Below, one piece after another: positions 15,370 through 24,249 of a DNA stretch of 51,821 bases. The notes beneath the pieces were generated by a model. That model had not been told where the DNA came from and ran no database searches. It saw nothing but the letters and a program-made list of their open reading frames with translations. Numbering within the stretch: position 1 is the stretch's first letter; the number at the start of each line of letters is the position of its first letter. The stretch is from CAZJWR01 sp964549765 (GTDB lineage: Bacteria > Zixibacteria > MSB-5A5 > GN15 > JAAZOE01). A program made the position numbers and the translations under genes. The stretch is taken from the NCBI GenBank assembly GCA_964549765.1, contig CAZJWR010000023.1, positions 1 to 51,821 on the forward strand. Reading direction: 5' to 3'.

Positions 15370-16080
15370 ATGGCGGAATCTCAAGATCGGTCTGCCTTTC
15401 GAGGCAAAATCATCGCCATCGACGGGCCCGCCGGGTCGGGGAAGTCGACCACCGCGCGGCTATTGGCGCAGCGGCTGGGATTCACCTATCTCGACACGGG
15501 AGCCATGTATCGGGCGGTGGCGCTGGCGGCGCTGCACAAAGGCGTGTCATTTGACGACGCCGAGGTGCTGACCGGTATTGCCGCCGAAGCGGATATCGAA
15601 TTTCGAAACGACCCCCAACGGGGTCAACTGATCTTTCTCAACAGAAAAGACGTAACGGACGCCATCCGGACGCCGGAAGCGACGCATGGATCATCGGCGG
15701 TGGCGGTTCATCCGGGCGTGCGCCGGGAAATGGTCCGCCGCCAGAAGCGGATGGGTCAGGCCGGCAGCCTGGTCGCCGAAGGCCGCGACACCACGTCGGT
15801 GGTATTTGTCGACGCCGATTTGAAGGTGTATTTGGACGCGGACTTGGAGACGCGGGCTAAACGCCGATATCTCGAAGCCAGACAGCGCGGCGAGGAAACA
15901 TCGGTCGAAGACCAGAAACGGCTGCTGATCGCCCGGGACAAGAACGATACCGCGCGCCGGGAATCGCCCCTGACGAAAGTGCCCGATGCGGTGGTGGTCG
16001 ATACGACCGGCCTGAGCATCGAGCAGCAGGTGGATCGCATCATCGAGCTGGCGCGTAAGGCGTTTGCGAGCAAGCCATGA
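15370..16080 (+). CDS. cmk: Cytidylate kinase
   Basis: 236 residues from MAESQDRSAF, close to the ~227 usual for the family; the frame is open further upstream but that text is not conserved-looking. ATP-binding P-loop G19-P-A-G-S-G-K-S-T27, the CMP-binding YLDTGAMYRA motif, the EGRD motif (normally followed by G-T-x-V-F, here T-T-S-V-V-F) and the C-terminal RRYLEARQRG lid identify the enzyme that phosphorylates CMP and dCMP for nucleotide synthesis and RNA-breakdown salvage. It overlaps plsC by four bases (ATGA) and heads a cmk-plsC-rpsA run, a common bacterial order. Confidence 0.93.
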   Translation: MAESQDRSAFRGKIIAIDGPAGSGKSTTARLLAQRLGFTYLDTGAMYRAVALAALHKGVSFDDAEVLTGIAAEADIEFRNDPQRGQLIFLNRKDVTDAIRTPEATHGSSAVAVHPGVRREMVRRQKRMGQAGSLVAEGRDTTSVVFVDADLKVYLDADLETRAKRRYLEARQRGEETSVEDQKRLLIARDKNDTARRESPLTKVPDAVVVDTTGLSIEQQVDRIIELARKAFASKP

Positions 16081-16688
16081 TTAGCTTGTATCGATTGGGC
16101 TGGCTGTTGTCGCGGTCGCTGCCGTGGCTGTTGTACGGATTCCGGCCGATCGGCGCGGATCGCGTGCCGGCGGAGGGCCCGCTGATTATCGCGGCCAATC
16201 ATCAGTCGTATTTCGATCCGCCGTTGGTCGGAGCCGGTATCCGCCGGCCATGCCATTTTTTCGCCAAGCGCGAGTTGTTCGACGTGCCCATACTGGGGCC
16301 GCTCATCACGCGGGTGCATTCAATTCCGGTGCGGCGCGGGATTTATGATCCGGCGTCGTTGTCGCGGGTAAGCGAGCTGCTGGCCGAAGGGGGAGCTTTG
16401 GTGCTGTTTCCCGAGGGAACGCGCGGCAACGGGGTCGAGTTTTTGCCCCCCAAGCCGGGGGTCGGGATGATCGCCCGGCAGAATCGGGTACCGATCGTAC
16501 CGGCGTATTTGCGGGAAACGAAAAATTTGTGGCGGGCGTTGCGTTTGAGAAGCATGCGAGTATATTACGGCGATCCGATCCCGCTCGAAGAGATCGACCG
16601 GTTTCCCGATACCAAGGAAGGGTATCGTTCGCTGGCGGCATACGTCATGGAACATATCGGTCGGCTGAAGGTTGTAGCGGAGGGATGA
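16077..16688 (+). CDS. plsC: 1-acyl-glycerol-3-phosphate acyltransferase
   Basis: 203 residues. The H-x4-D catalytic motif is N-H42-Q-S-Y-F-D47, and the phosphate-binding block F111-P-E-G-T-R-G is intact. The enzyme adds the second acyl chain to lysophosphatidate at the inner face of the cytoplasmic membrane; the N-terminal hydrophobic stretch (LGWLLSRSLPWLLYGF) provides membrane contact. Translation is coupled to cmk through an ATGA overlap, and rpsA starts about 110 bp downstream. Length is typical of short PlsC proteins. Confidence 0.9.
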   Translation: MISLYRLGWLLSRSLPWLLYGFRPIGADRVPAEGPLIIAANHQSYFDPPLVGAGIRRPCHFFAKRELFDVPILGPLITRVHSIPVRRGIYDPASLSRVSELLAEGGALVLFPEGTRGNGVEFLPPKPGVGMIARQNRVPIVPAYLRETKNLWRALRLRSMRVYYGDPIPLEEIDRFPDTKEGYRSLAAYVMEHIGRLKVVAEG

Positions 16689-16799
16689 AACGCCGAGATA
16701 CGTTCCGATACGTGAATATATCCGCGCTTTGCGCCGAGAATAAAGACATTGCCTCCGGCTCCGGCCGGAGAGTATCGATAGACTGGAGGAACTTTTAGT

Positions 16800-19010
16800 A
16801 TGGCTGATGCCGAAACCAAAAAAACGAACGAATCCGAGCAGACGGGAGGTGAGACGGTCAAGCTGAGTAAGACCAAGCAAACGTCGGGAAAAAAGACCAA
16901 GTCGACCAAGACTAAGATCGTCAAAAAATCCCAGCGTGAGGAGCCTGAAGACCGCGGTCACCAGGAACAAACCGAGGTCAGGAAAGTGGAAACCTCCCGC
17001 CGGAAGCGGATTTCCGAACGGGCCAGGGCTCGCGAAAGCGCGCCGCCGCCGGAACCGCCGCCGACGGTCAATGCCATGAAATTGACCGAACTGGACGCCG
17101 CCGAGTACGATGATACCGAGTACCGGCAGATGATGGAGATGTACGAGGGGACGATCCAGGACATCAAAGAAGGCGAGATCGTCACCGGTACGGTGATCGG
17201 GGTGACCCGCGACGACGTCATCGTCGACGTCGGCTTCAAATCCGAGGGAATTATCCCGATGGGCGAATTCACCGGCGAGGTCAACATCAAGGTCGGCGAT
17301 CAGATCGACGTTTACCTCGAAGCGGTCGAGGACCAAAACGGCCAGTTGGTGTTATCCAAGCAGAAGGCCGATTTCATGCGGGTCTGGGACCGGATTCGCG
17401 ATGCGCACGACGCCGGCGAACTGGTGCCGGGGACCATCAAGCGCCGCATCAAAGGCGGCGTCGTGGTCGATGTCATGGGCGTGGACGCTTTTTTGCCCGG
17501 TTCGCAGATAGCGCTCCGCCAGGTTCCCGATTTCGATGCGCTGATCGGCGAGGATATGGACGTCAAGATTATCAAGCTCAACAAGAGCCGCCGTAACATC
17601 GTCGTGTCCCGCCGCGTCGTTCTGGAGGAAGAGCGCGAGCGGATGCGCAGCGAATTGCTGGAAGAAATTCAGGTCAGCCAGGTTCGCGAGGGCGTCGTCA
17701 AGAACATCACCGACTTCGGCGTTTTCATCGACCTGGGCGGCGTGGACGGCCTGCTGCATATTACGGATATGTCATGGGGCCGGATGCGCCATCCCTCCGA
17801 GATGGTACAACTGGGCGATACGCTCGAGGTCAAGATTCTCGATTACGACGAAAAGACGTCGCGGATTTCACTCGGCCTAAAGCAGTTGACGCCCTACCCG
17901 TGGGAGGATATCGAAGAAAAGTATCCCATCGGGAAAGTGGTCAAGGGCAAGGTCGTGTCCATCACTGATTACGGTGCGTTCGTGGAGCTGGAGAAAGGCA
18001 TCGAGGGATTGATTCATATCTCCGAGATGTCCTGGACGCAGCATATCAAACATCCGTCGAAGATCATGAACGTCGGCGACACGGTCGAGGCCAAGGTGCT
18101 TTCGGTGGATAAGGAAAACGAGAAAATCTCGCTGGGGATCAAGCAAATGGAGCCCGATCCCTGGACCACCATCCACGAGAAGTACCCGGTGGGATCGATC
18201 GTCGCGGGCAAGGTGCGTAACCTGACCGCGTTCGGCGCTTTCGTCGAAATCGAAGAGGGCGTGGACGGTCTGGTGCACATTTCCGACATGTCGTGGACGA
18301 AGCGGATTCAGCATCCGTCCGAAATCATGAAGAAGGGCGATACGATCGACGTCAAGGTTTTGCGAATCGACACCGAGAACCGGCGGGTATCGTTGGGCAT
18401 CAAACAGCTCAAGGAAGACCCGTGGCCGGAATACGCCAAGAAGTATGGCGTCGGCAACGAGGTCCTGGGTTCCGTGATCCGCGTGATCGATCGCGGTCTG
18501 GTGGTCGAGCTTGACGATGAGGTCGAAGGATTTGCGCCTTCCAATCAGCTCGGCAAGGAAGGGATGGAAAAACCCGACCGGATTTTCAACGAGGGCGACA
18601 AAATCCCCTTGAAGGTGATCGAGTTCGACCGTCCCGGCCGGAAGATCGTCCTTTCGCTGACGGCCTATTTCGAGAAGCGCGACCGCGAGGAATACGAAAA
18701 CTTTTTGTCGGAGCGCGCGACGCAGAGCGTTTCGATGGGTGAGGCAATCGGCGAGCCGCCGGTTACCGCCGGCGAGGACGTCGAGCGGAAACTGGAGGCG
18801 GCCAAAGAGCAGACCAAAACCATCGAGGACACTCCGCCCAAGGCGGGCGAAACCGTCCCGGTGGAGGCGACCGAGGAAACGTCACCGCCAATCGATACCG
18901 TGACTGCCGAGGAGACGTCCGAATCGACCCCGTCGACGGATACTCCCGACGAGGCCGCGGAAACCGACGCGAATGCGAACTCAGATGAAGAACCCAAGAC
19001 CGGCGAGTGA
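16800..19010 (+). CDS. rpsA: 30S ribosomal protein S1 with long charged tails
   Basis: 736 residues, longer than the ~560 of E. coli S1. After a ~110-residue Lys/Arg/Glu-rich N-terminal extension come six S1 RNA-binding domains of ~75-85 residues. Domains 3 to 5 are the most alike (DFGVFIDLGGVDGLLHITDMSW and its repeats), while 1 and 2 are the divergent ribosome-binding type. The last ~110 residues are acidic and rich in Thr, Glu and Pro. S1 helps the 30S subunit load structured mRNA. GGAGGAAC seven bases upstream fixes the start. A strong hairpin terminator follows directly. Confidence 0.95.
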   Translation: MADAETKKTNESEQTGGETVKLSKTKQTSGKKTKSTKTKIVKKSQREEPEDRGHQEQTEVRKVETSRRKRISERARARESAPPPEPPPTVNAMKLTELDAAEYDDTEYRQMMEMYEGTIQDIKEGEIVTGTVIGVTRDDVIVDVGFKSEGIIPMGEFTGEVNIKVGDQIDVYLEAVEDQNGQLVLSKQKADFMRVWDRIRDAHDAGELVPGTIKRRIKGGVVVDVMGVDAFLPGSQIALRQVPDFDALIGEDMDVKIIKLNKSRRNIVVSRRVVLEEERERMRSELLEEIQVSQVREGVVKNITDFGVFIDLGGVDGLLHITDMSWGRMRHPSEMVQLGDTLEVKILDYDEKTSRISLGLKQLTPYPWEDIEEKYPIGKVVKGKVVSITDYGAFVELEKGIEGLIHISEMSWTQHIKHPSKIMNVGDTVEAKVLSVDKENEKISLGIKQMEPDPWTTIHEKYPVGSIVAGKVRNLTAFGAFVEIEEGVDGLVHISDMSWTKRIQHPSEIMKKGDTIDVKVLRIDTENRRVSLGIKQLKEDPWPEYAKKYGVGNEVLGSVIRVIDRGLVVELDDEVEGFAPSNQLGKEGMEKPDRIFNEGDKIPLKVIEFDRPGRKIVLSLTAYFEKRDREEYENFLSERATQSVSMGEAIGEPPVTAGEDVERKLEAAKEQTKTIEDTPPKAGETVPVEATEETSPPIDTVTAEETSESTPSTDTPDEAAETDANANSDEEPKTGE

Positions 19011-19042
19011 ATCGGCATCGGTCATAGCAACAGTATAGAGCG

Positions 19043-19071
19043 AAAAGGCCCGGTCGATCCGGGCCTTTTTG
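19043..19071. terminator. rpsA: Bidirectional rho-independent terminator
   Basis: AAAAGGCCCGG-TCGAT-CCGGGCCTTTT(T): an 11-bp stem flanked by A-run and T-run, so it can stop transcription both from rpsA and from the converging glycosyltransferase gene. Confidence 0.88.
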
Positions 19072-19103
19072 TTATGATCATCGAATCCGGGAAAACGGCT
19101 ATT

Positions 19104-21011
19104 TCAGAACATTCTGATGTGCCCGATCGAATACATGCCGTCGCCGGGTATCGGAAGGAACCGTATCCGGTCGAAGCCGCGCCGTGCTGCCTCGGCGGGA
19201 ACGGTGACGATGGACGTGGACAGCCCCCCCTCAGGAATCGAATACGGCGCGATGATCTGTTCGGCGACGGCGGTATCGCCGAGCATATAGACGGCACGCA
19301 ATGAATCGTTGTTGTCCCGGCTGATCTCCAGAGAGTCGGAATGGTAGACGTCTTCGAGATAAACCAACACGCCGACGCTGTCGAAGATGATATTCGTCGG
19401 ATAATTCCACATGGTCCCCTGTTTCTTCGGTTCCGTGAAATCCCGGAGCGAGGCATTGACGATATAGTGATCGATGTAGGATCGCTTGTATTTATCATAG
19501 CGGCCCAGATTAAAGTCGATAATATCCTTGATGCGATCCCAGTTGAATAACGGTCCGGTGATAATATGTCGTAGTTTTCCGTAGTATACAGCCAGGTTAC
19601 TGTCGGCGATGGCGTCCCTGCCCTCGCGGACGCTCTGCTCGTATCCGGCGGGTGTCGGGCGATAATAATGCCCCGGCTTATATCGAACATGAGGTCGGAC
19701 GGGTAATCTGGCCAGGAGCGGATCGGCCAGCCCCATGGGATCGATGATATGCTTGTCGGGGCCGTATCCATAGCCATCCATACCTACTTCGCCGTTGATT
19801 TCTACCGTCATAGGTGACGGAGCAGAGACTCCTCCCGATTCGCGCCATCCCGGGGCCGGCCACGTGGTATCCGCCGATCGATAATGCAACAGACCGGTTT
19901 GGGGATACCACCAGAGTCGTTCGTCGACGGTGTTTTGATACAGGTAGGCTTGAGAGTGCATTTCGGCTGTTTCGCCGCCGCCGTAGGCGGGGGAATGGGA
20001 AGTCGTCAGTCCTGCGACCAGAACCGCTGCCGCGATGAATCTGAGGCTGCGCAGTCTGAATGCGGAAATATGCCTCCCGAGTATGATCACCGCGACCAGC
20101 AGCGGCGCAGCCAGCAGGCGGCCGGACATGAAATCGCCGCCGATTTTGATGATGTACAAAATCGTCAGCAGAATGCCGAGTGCGGCGGGGATGGTCCTTT
20201 TTCTGCGCACTATGAACGGCAGGATAAGCCCGGCGAGGATGACGAGTACCGTCAGGTAATCGATCTTCAGCGAATTGCGGATATAGTACCAGCCCTGCCT
20301 CATCAACGTATAGCTGTCTATTCCCATACCGAGTTTGGCGTAGGCGGTATTTGGAAAGGGGAAGCCGTAGTAGAAGAGTGAAAAAAGCTCCCAGAGGACA
20401 AAAGGCGAGAGGCCGGCGGCGAGTGCGACAAACGCTTTGCGGCTTCGGATTTTCCAGAACGCGTACACCAGCGCCGGGAAACAGAGCAGAATCACATCCA
20501 TGCGGTTGATCAATACCAGCGACACCGTGAGGGCCAGGTAAAACAACGATCTGATCCCGATTTCCCGTTCGAAGAAGATATAAAAGAAAATCACCAGCAG
20601 CAGGAAGCTGAGGGGATTTTCAAGACCGGAGGTGGAATAATCAATAAACGCATCCGAGAGGGTCAGCACCAAAACGCCTACCGCCGCCATGGCCGCGGGA
20701 CGGAGGATCTTGAACGCCATCCAGGAGACCGCGCCGACGGAACATAGTAAAGAGACGATCATGGCAATCGGATAAATCTGGCGGAAGGGAATGTAGAATA
20801 TCGTCAGCACGAACAGCCACAGGGGGTGGGTGTACGTCTGGACGCGCTCGTCGACGTTCCAGGTCAGGCCGTAGCCGTGGACGAAATTTTCAATTGTGCG
20901 GAAAGTGATATAGGCATCGTCCGATATCCAGGCGTTCTTAACGACAATAACGGCATAGATGACGAGCAGTACGATCAGTACGGTTCTCATCGAATCGGGA
21001 CGACGCGTCAT
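19104..21011 (-). CDS. GT-C fold membrane glycosyltransferase resembling AftB
   Basis: 635 residues with roughly nine or ten hydrophobic helices in the first 350, then a soluble C-terminal domain. The first outer loop begins W-I-S-D-D-A-Y-I and continues NFVHGYGLTWNVDERVQTYTHPLW. This loop pattern and the Asp-Asp pair of lipid-linked-donor GT-C enzymes resemble, from memory, the mycobacterial arabinofuranosyltransferase AftB and its uncharacterised relatives. The likely job is to move a sugar from a polyprenyl-phosphate donor onto an envelope glycan or protein outside the membrane. The sugar and acceptor are unknown. No clear Shine-Dalgarno; MRTVLIV at 20990 is another start. A strong sigma-70-like promoter lies just upstream. 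Confidence 0.75.
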   Translation of the reverse strand: MTRRPDSMRTVLIVLLVIYAVIVVKNAWISDDAYITFRTIENFVHGYGLTWNVDERVQTYTHPLWLFVLTIFYIPFRQIYPIAMIVSLLCSVGAVSWMAFKILRPAAMAAVGVLVLTLSDAFIDYSTSGLENPLSFLLLVIFFYIFFEREIGIRSLFYLALTVSLVLINRMDVILLCFPALVYAFWKIRSRKAFVALAAGLSPFVLWELFSLFYYGFPFPNTAYAKLGMGIDSYTLMRQGWYYIRNSLKIDYLTVLVILAGLILPFIVRRKRTIPAALGILLTILYIIKIGGDFMSGRLLAAPLLVAVIILGRHISAFRLRSLRFIAAAVLVAGLTTSHSPAYGGGETAEMHSQAYLYQNTVDERLWWYPQTGLLHYRSADTTWPAPGWRESGGVSAPSPMTVEINGEVGMDGYGYGPDKHIIDPMGLADPLLARLPVRPHVRYKPGHYYRPTPAGYEQSVREGRDAIADSNLAVYYGKLRHIITGPLFNWDRIKDIIDFNLGRYDKYKRSYIDHYIVNASLRDFTEPKKQGTMWNYPTNIIFDSVGVLVYLEDVYHSDSLEISRDNNDSLRAVYMLGDTAVAEQIIAPYSIPEGGLSTSIVTVPAEAARRGFDRIRFLPIPGDGMYSIGHIRMF

Positions 21012-21050
21012 GCTTGTTCACGACCCCTTGGTTACAGCGTGCTGGAATGG

Positions 21051-21079
21051 ATAATACAAAACGGCGGGCGATGCGTCAA
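21051..21079 (-). promoter_or_regulatory. Sigma-70-type promoter of the glycosyltransferase gene
   Basis: Minus strand TTGACG (21074-21079), exact 17-bp spacer, TATTAT (21051-21056). Each box has one mismatch to consensus; predicted start about 33 bp before the ATG. Confidence 0.65.
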
Positions 21080-21136
21080 GAAAGTTGGTTTGCACCACCC
21101 GCCGGAAACCGGGGATCGAAAGCCGCTCGAATCCGT

Positions 21137-24040
21137 CTACGGGCAACAGGGTTCGGTCGGCGGGAGGCCGCCTTTGAAAATGTAATTGATCAGATACACG
21201 GCGTCGGCGATATTGACGGCGTCGTCGCCATCAGTGTCCCCGAGGCAGAGCGGATCGGGCGCGGGGCCGCCTTTGAAGATGTAACTTATAAGATAGACCG
21301 CGTCGGAGATATTGACGGCGTCATCGCCGCTGGCGTCGCCGCACAGGTAGAGGACGGGGGTTTCGACCGTGAATTGCGCTCTCGGAGAAAAGGCCGTGGC
21401 GATTTTGCTGTCGGGCGAGGCCTTGACGCGCCAGTAATACGTGCCGTCTTCGAACGGCTGGGCAAAGGCGGTGCTGTTGGAAGGCACGGTGGTTTCCCGG
21501 ATGATATTAGTGAATTCGAAATCGGTCGCAACCTGGATCGTATAGCTGACCGCGCCGGGCGAGGCCGTCCACATGAACATCGCCGGAGATTCGGAGTTGG
21601 TATCACCGTCGGGAGGCATCGTCGTGATCGGGACGTCGATGTTCGTATTGGTTAGAATCCATTCACACCACGCCGTCAGGAGCCGTGTCAGCGAGGAATC
21701 ATCCAGTCGTTCGACGCCGAACGTCGCCATAGTAGTCGCGTAACTGCCGATCTGAGGCGTCGCGGGATACCCGATCATAACATCGCTGCCCATGCCCTCA
21801 TCCTTGACCAGCACCGGCGCACCGACATGCGACAACATACGGTCGGTGTAGTCGTAATACGACCATTCCTTGAAGAAGTAATCCGAGCCGGTCACGAACG
21901 GCCCGGTCATGCCGGTCAGAGATGGCGAACTGCCGATGTTTTGAATGGCGCTGGACAGATGCAGGTAATCGGCGGTGAAGGAATTGTACCCTACGTCATA
22001 AAGGTAATGCTGACTGAACAGCCCCATGCGGCCGTTGTTATCGAGATATTGCTGGAGCACAGCTATTTCGCCGGACGTCAGACAGTACTCGAGGTCGGGG
22101 ATATAATAGGAGTTGCGCTTCCCGAAATAGGACGCGGTCGTCCACAGGATGGCGTGATACGGGATAAGGTCGTCGTAAGTGATTCGGGTGGAGGGATATG
22201 AGTAGAGCGTGTCAAACGAATAGCCGGTCGCGTGCATGGCTTCAACCAGATTGTCCGACCAATGGCTGTTATTGTTGTCGAGCACCACCAGCACCTTCGG
22301 CCGGTTGATATTCATGCGGAAGGGAACGTCAACGGCTCCGTTGTCGGCTTCGAGGTGCAGGGTAAAAGTGACGGCCGAATCGGCGTCGGCGGATTCAACG
22401 GCTACCCGGAACGGCGACGCTTCATTGGAAGTGAGATCGTCGTGCGTCGACGGCGCGAAGTCGGCCTCACTGTCGAGTATCGTGACCCGGGGATCGGTGG
22501 TTGTGACCGTCCCGATGAGATTCGGCGACCCGGCGCCGTCGCAGGCGAGTGTCACAACCACATCGGCCGCTTCGCCGGAATCGGCTTCATGATCGAAATC
22601 GGATGGATAACCTTCGACGTCGTCGTCTATGGCGAATCCGTGAAAACGATAGATGGGATTCGACGGATCGGGGAGTACGGAGACGATCATGGAGTCACCG
22701 TTCTGGATAATGTCCTCAATCGTGGCGAACGCTGTGGTTCCATTATAGTCATAACTGCTGGGGCTCGACGAGAAACTAAACCAGGTATTTGCCGTCGCAC
22801 CCGGATACAGATCACCGGCATCGCCCCGGTTGGTGTGTGGGTCGTTGTTGCCGCCGCCCACATCGCGCATGAGGTCGTAATTGCCGTCGGCCTGCTCCAG
22901 GGCGATATAGGGATGCGTCTCGTCATGCTGATAGTACTTTCGGGAAAGATCCACGTGCCAGATGGCAAGGCCGCCGTCGCCGCGAAACAGGGAATCAAAA
23001 CCGACTTTGGCCCGGTTTTCGATCAGGAAATACTGGCCGGTATCGCTCGGATGGGAGATCTTATAACACACCGGGTTTGTTTCGACGGGCGGGATATACA
23101 GATCATAGAGATTGCCGGTGACTTTCGTGGGAGTTATCCAGCCAAGCCGCATTTTCATTTCAGCGCACAGATGCGTGGGGCGCTCCGGCGTAAACGGCAG
23201 GGCTCCCCAGGAACCACCGGACATCAGGCAGTAGACGCCGATGCCCTCGGAGGTCTTGTCGCCGTCGTAAAGGTCGGGGAGGCCGAGGACGTGGCCGTAT
23301 TCGTGGCAGAAGACGCCGATGGCGATCATGCTGCCGTCCATGAATTCTTCGGGTTCGACGGAATAGCGCCCGGTGGAAACCCTGTCATCCGTCAACACTT
23401 CATAGGACCCGGCATGTGACCAGATGTCCATGTAATAGCCGGTTTCTTCGGCCCCGGGGCCGGCGTGCACCAGAGAGATGGCATCGGCGTAGCCGTCGCC
23501 GTTATTGTCGAATTGAGAAAAATCGAGGTCCGGATCGAGGATATTGACACAGTCCTCCAGAAGGCCCTGTGAATTGTGTGGATAATCACCCAAGCCGTTA
23601 CCGTTTGCGTAATAGGAATAATCGTGTGGGGCCATAATCCAGACCGTCGTTGTCCCTGCCGGGGAAAACGCCCCGTAGGACACTTCCTCATAATACTCGC
23701 GCAATGAGCCGGTGGGGATAACGCCCTCCGAAAACATGAGGTCCTGGTAGGCTTCCCACGGATGGCTCCACTGCTCGGCGTAATGATCGGGGAATTCGAC
23801 GAGTATGATAAGCAAATTATCGGTATTATTGGGCCGCTTCTCCGCGGCGACCCTAAGGCTCTCGTTCCATTCGGGCGGGATAGTGGGGAATACTTTGCCG
23901 TAACCTTCCGGAATCGGCATTTTGAGACGCTGCTGGTACCATTCCGTCGGCGGTGGCGGCATAATTGCCAACGCCTGAGACGCCAGGATAATAATCAATC
24001 CGAGACAAATTGAGAGGGTAATTTTGTGGGCCGTGTTCAT
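21137..24040 (-). CDS. Secreted M6-family metallopeptidase with dockerin
   Basis: 967 residues from MNTAHK; GGGAGGAAA upstream and a signal peptide ending ...SQALA settle the start. The zinc motif is H246-E-Y-G-H250-V-L-G-L-P-D256, as in immune-inhibitor-A type M6 peptidases, with the usual flanks (LREYYEEVSYG before, LMSGGSWG after). A ~200-residue Rossmann-looking middle domain (PKVLVVLDNNNSHWSD) follows, then a fibronectin-III-like module (SPAMFMWTASPGAVSYTIQVA) and a paired dockerin ending EPCCP. It should cleave proteins outside the cell. The dockerin is close at the DNA level to that of the M28 peptidase gene. Confidence 0.92.
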   Translation of the reverse strand: MNTAHKITLSICLGLIIILASQALAIMPPPPTEWYQQRLKMPIPEGYGKVFPTIPPEWNESLRVAAEKRPNNTDNLLIILVEFPDHYAEQWSHPWEAYQDLMFSEGVIPTGSLREYYEEVSYGAFSPAGTTTVWIMAPHDYSYYANGNGLGDYPHNSQGLLEDCVNILDPDLDFSQFDNNGDGYADAISLVHAGPGAEETGYYMDIWSHAGSYEVLTDDRVSTGRYSVEPEEFMDGSMIAIGVFCHEYGHVLGLPDLYDGDKTSEGIGVYCLMSGGSWGALPFTPERPTHLCAEMKMRLGWITPTKVTGNLYDLYIPPVETNPVCYKISHPSDTGQYFLIENRAKVGFDSLFRGDGGLAIWHVDLSRKYYQHDETHPYIALEQADGNYDLMRDVGGGNNDPHTNRGDAGDLYPGATANTWFSFSSSPSSYDYNGTTAFATIEDIIQNGDSMIVSVLPDPSNPIYRFHGFAIDDDVEGYPSDFDHEADSGEAADVVVTLACDGAGSPNLIGTVTTTDPRVTILDSEADFAPSTHDDLTSNEASPFRVAVESADADSAVTFTLHLEADNGAVDVPFRMNINRPKVLVVLDNNNSHWSDNLVEAMHATGYSFDTLYSYPSTRITYDDLIPYHAILWTTASYFGKRNSYYIPDLEYCLTSGEIAVLQQYLDNNGRMGLFSQHYLYDVGYNSFTADYLHLSSAIQNIGSSPSLTGMTGPFVTGSDYFFKEWSYYDYTDRMLSHVGAPVLVKDEGMGSDVMIGYPATPQIGSYATTMATFGVERLDDSSLTRLLTAWCEWILTNTNIDVPITTMPPDGDTNSESPAMFMWTASPGAVSYTIQVATDFEFTNIIRETTVPSNSTAFAQPFEDGTYYWRVKASPDSKIATAFSPRAQFTVETPVLYLCGDASGDDAVNISDAVYLISYIFKGGPAPDPLCLGDTDGDDAVNIADAVYLINYIFKGGLPPTEPCCP

Positions 24041-24134
24041 GTGGATTTCCTCCCTTCGATGTTGTCCAAACGACTCCGGCGGTGCGATGCAGGTACTTCC
24101 ATTGTGCCCTTGCGCGTGAGGTGATAACATTACT

Positions 24135-24162
24135 AATATACAAGATTATAATATTCTGTCAA
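24135..24162 (-). promoter_or_regulatory. Sigma-70-type promoter of the M6 peptidase gene
   Basis: Minus strand perfect TTGACA (24157-24162), 16-bp spacer, TATATT (24135-24140); predicted leader of about 90 nt. Confidence 0.55.
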
Positions 24163-24249
24163 TTCATTTTCCGGGACGATGGCCCCGGAAAACGCCCGGC
24201 GGCGAAAAAATCGCTTTGCGGGCGGCGGTGTTTTCGTATTTTGGGAAGT

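Noticed and set aside
22232..23419. Long plus-strand open frame opposite the M6 peptidase
   Set aside because: Antisense shadow; the other strand has the zinc motif and signal peptide.
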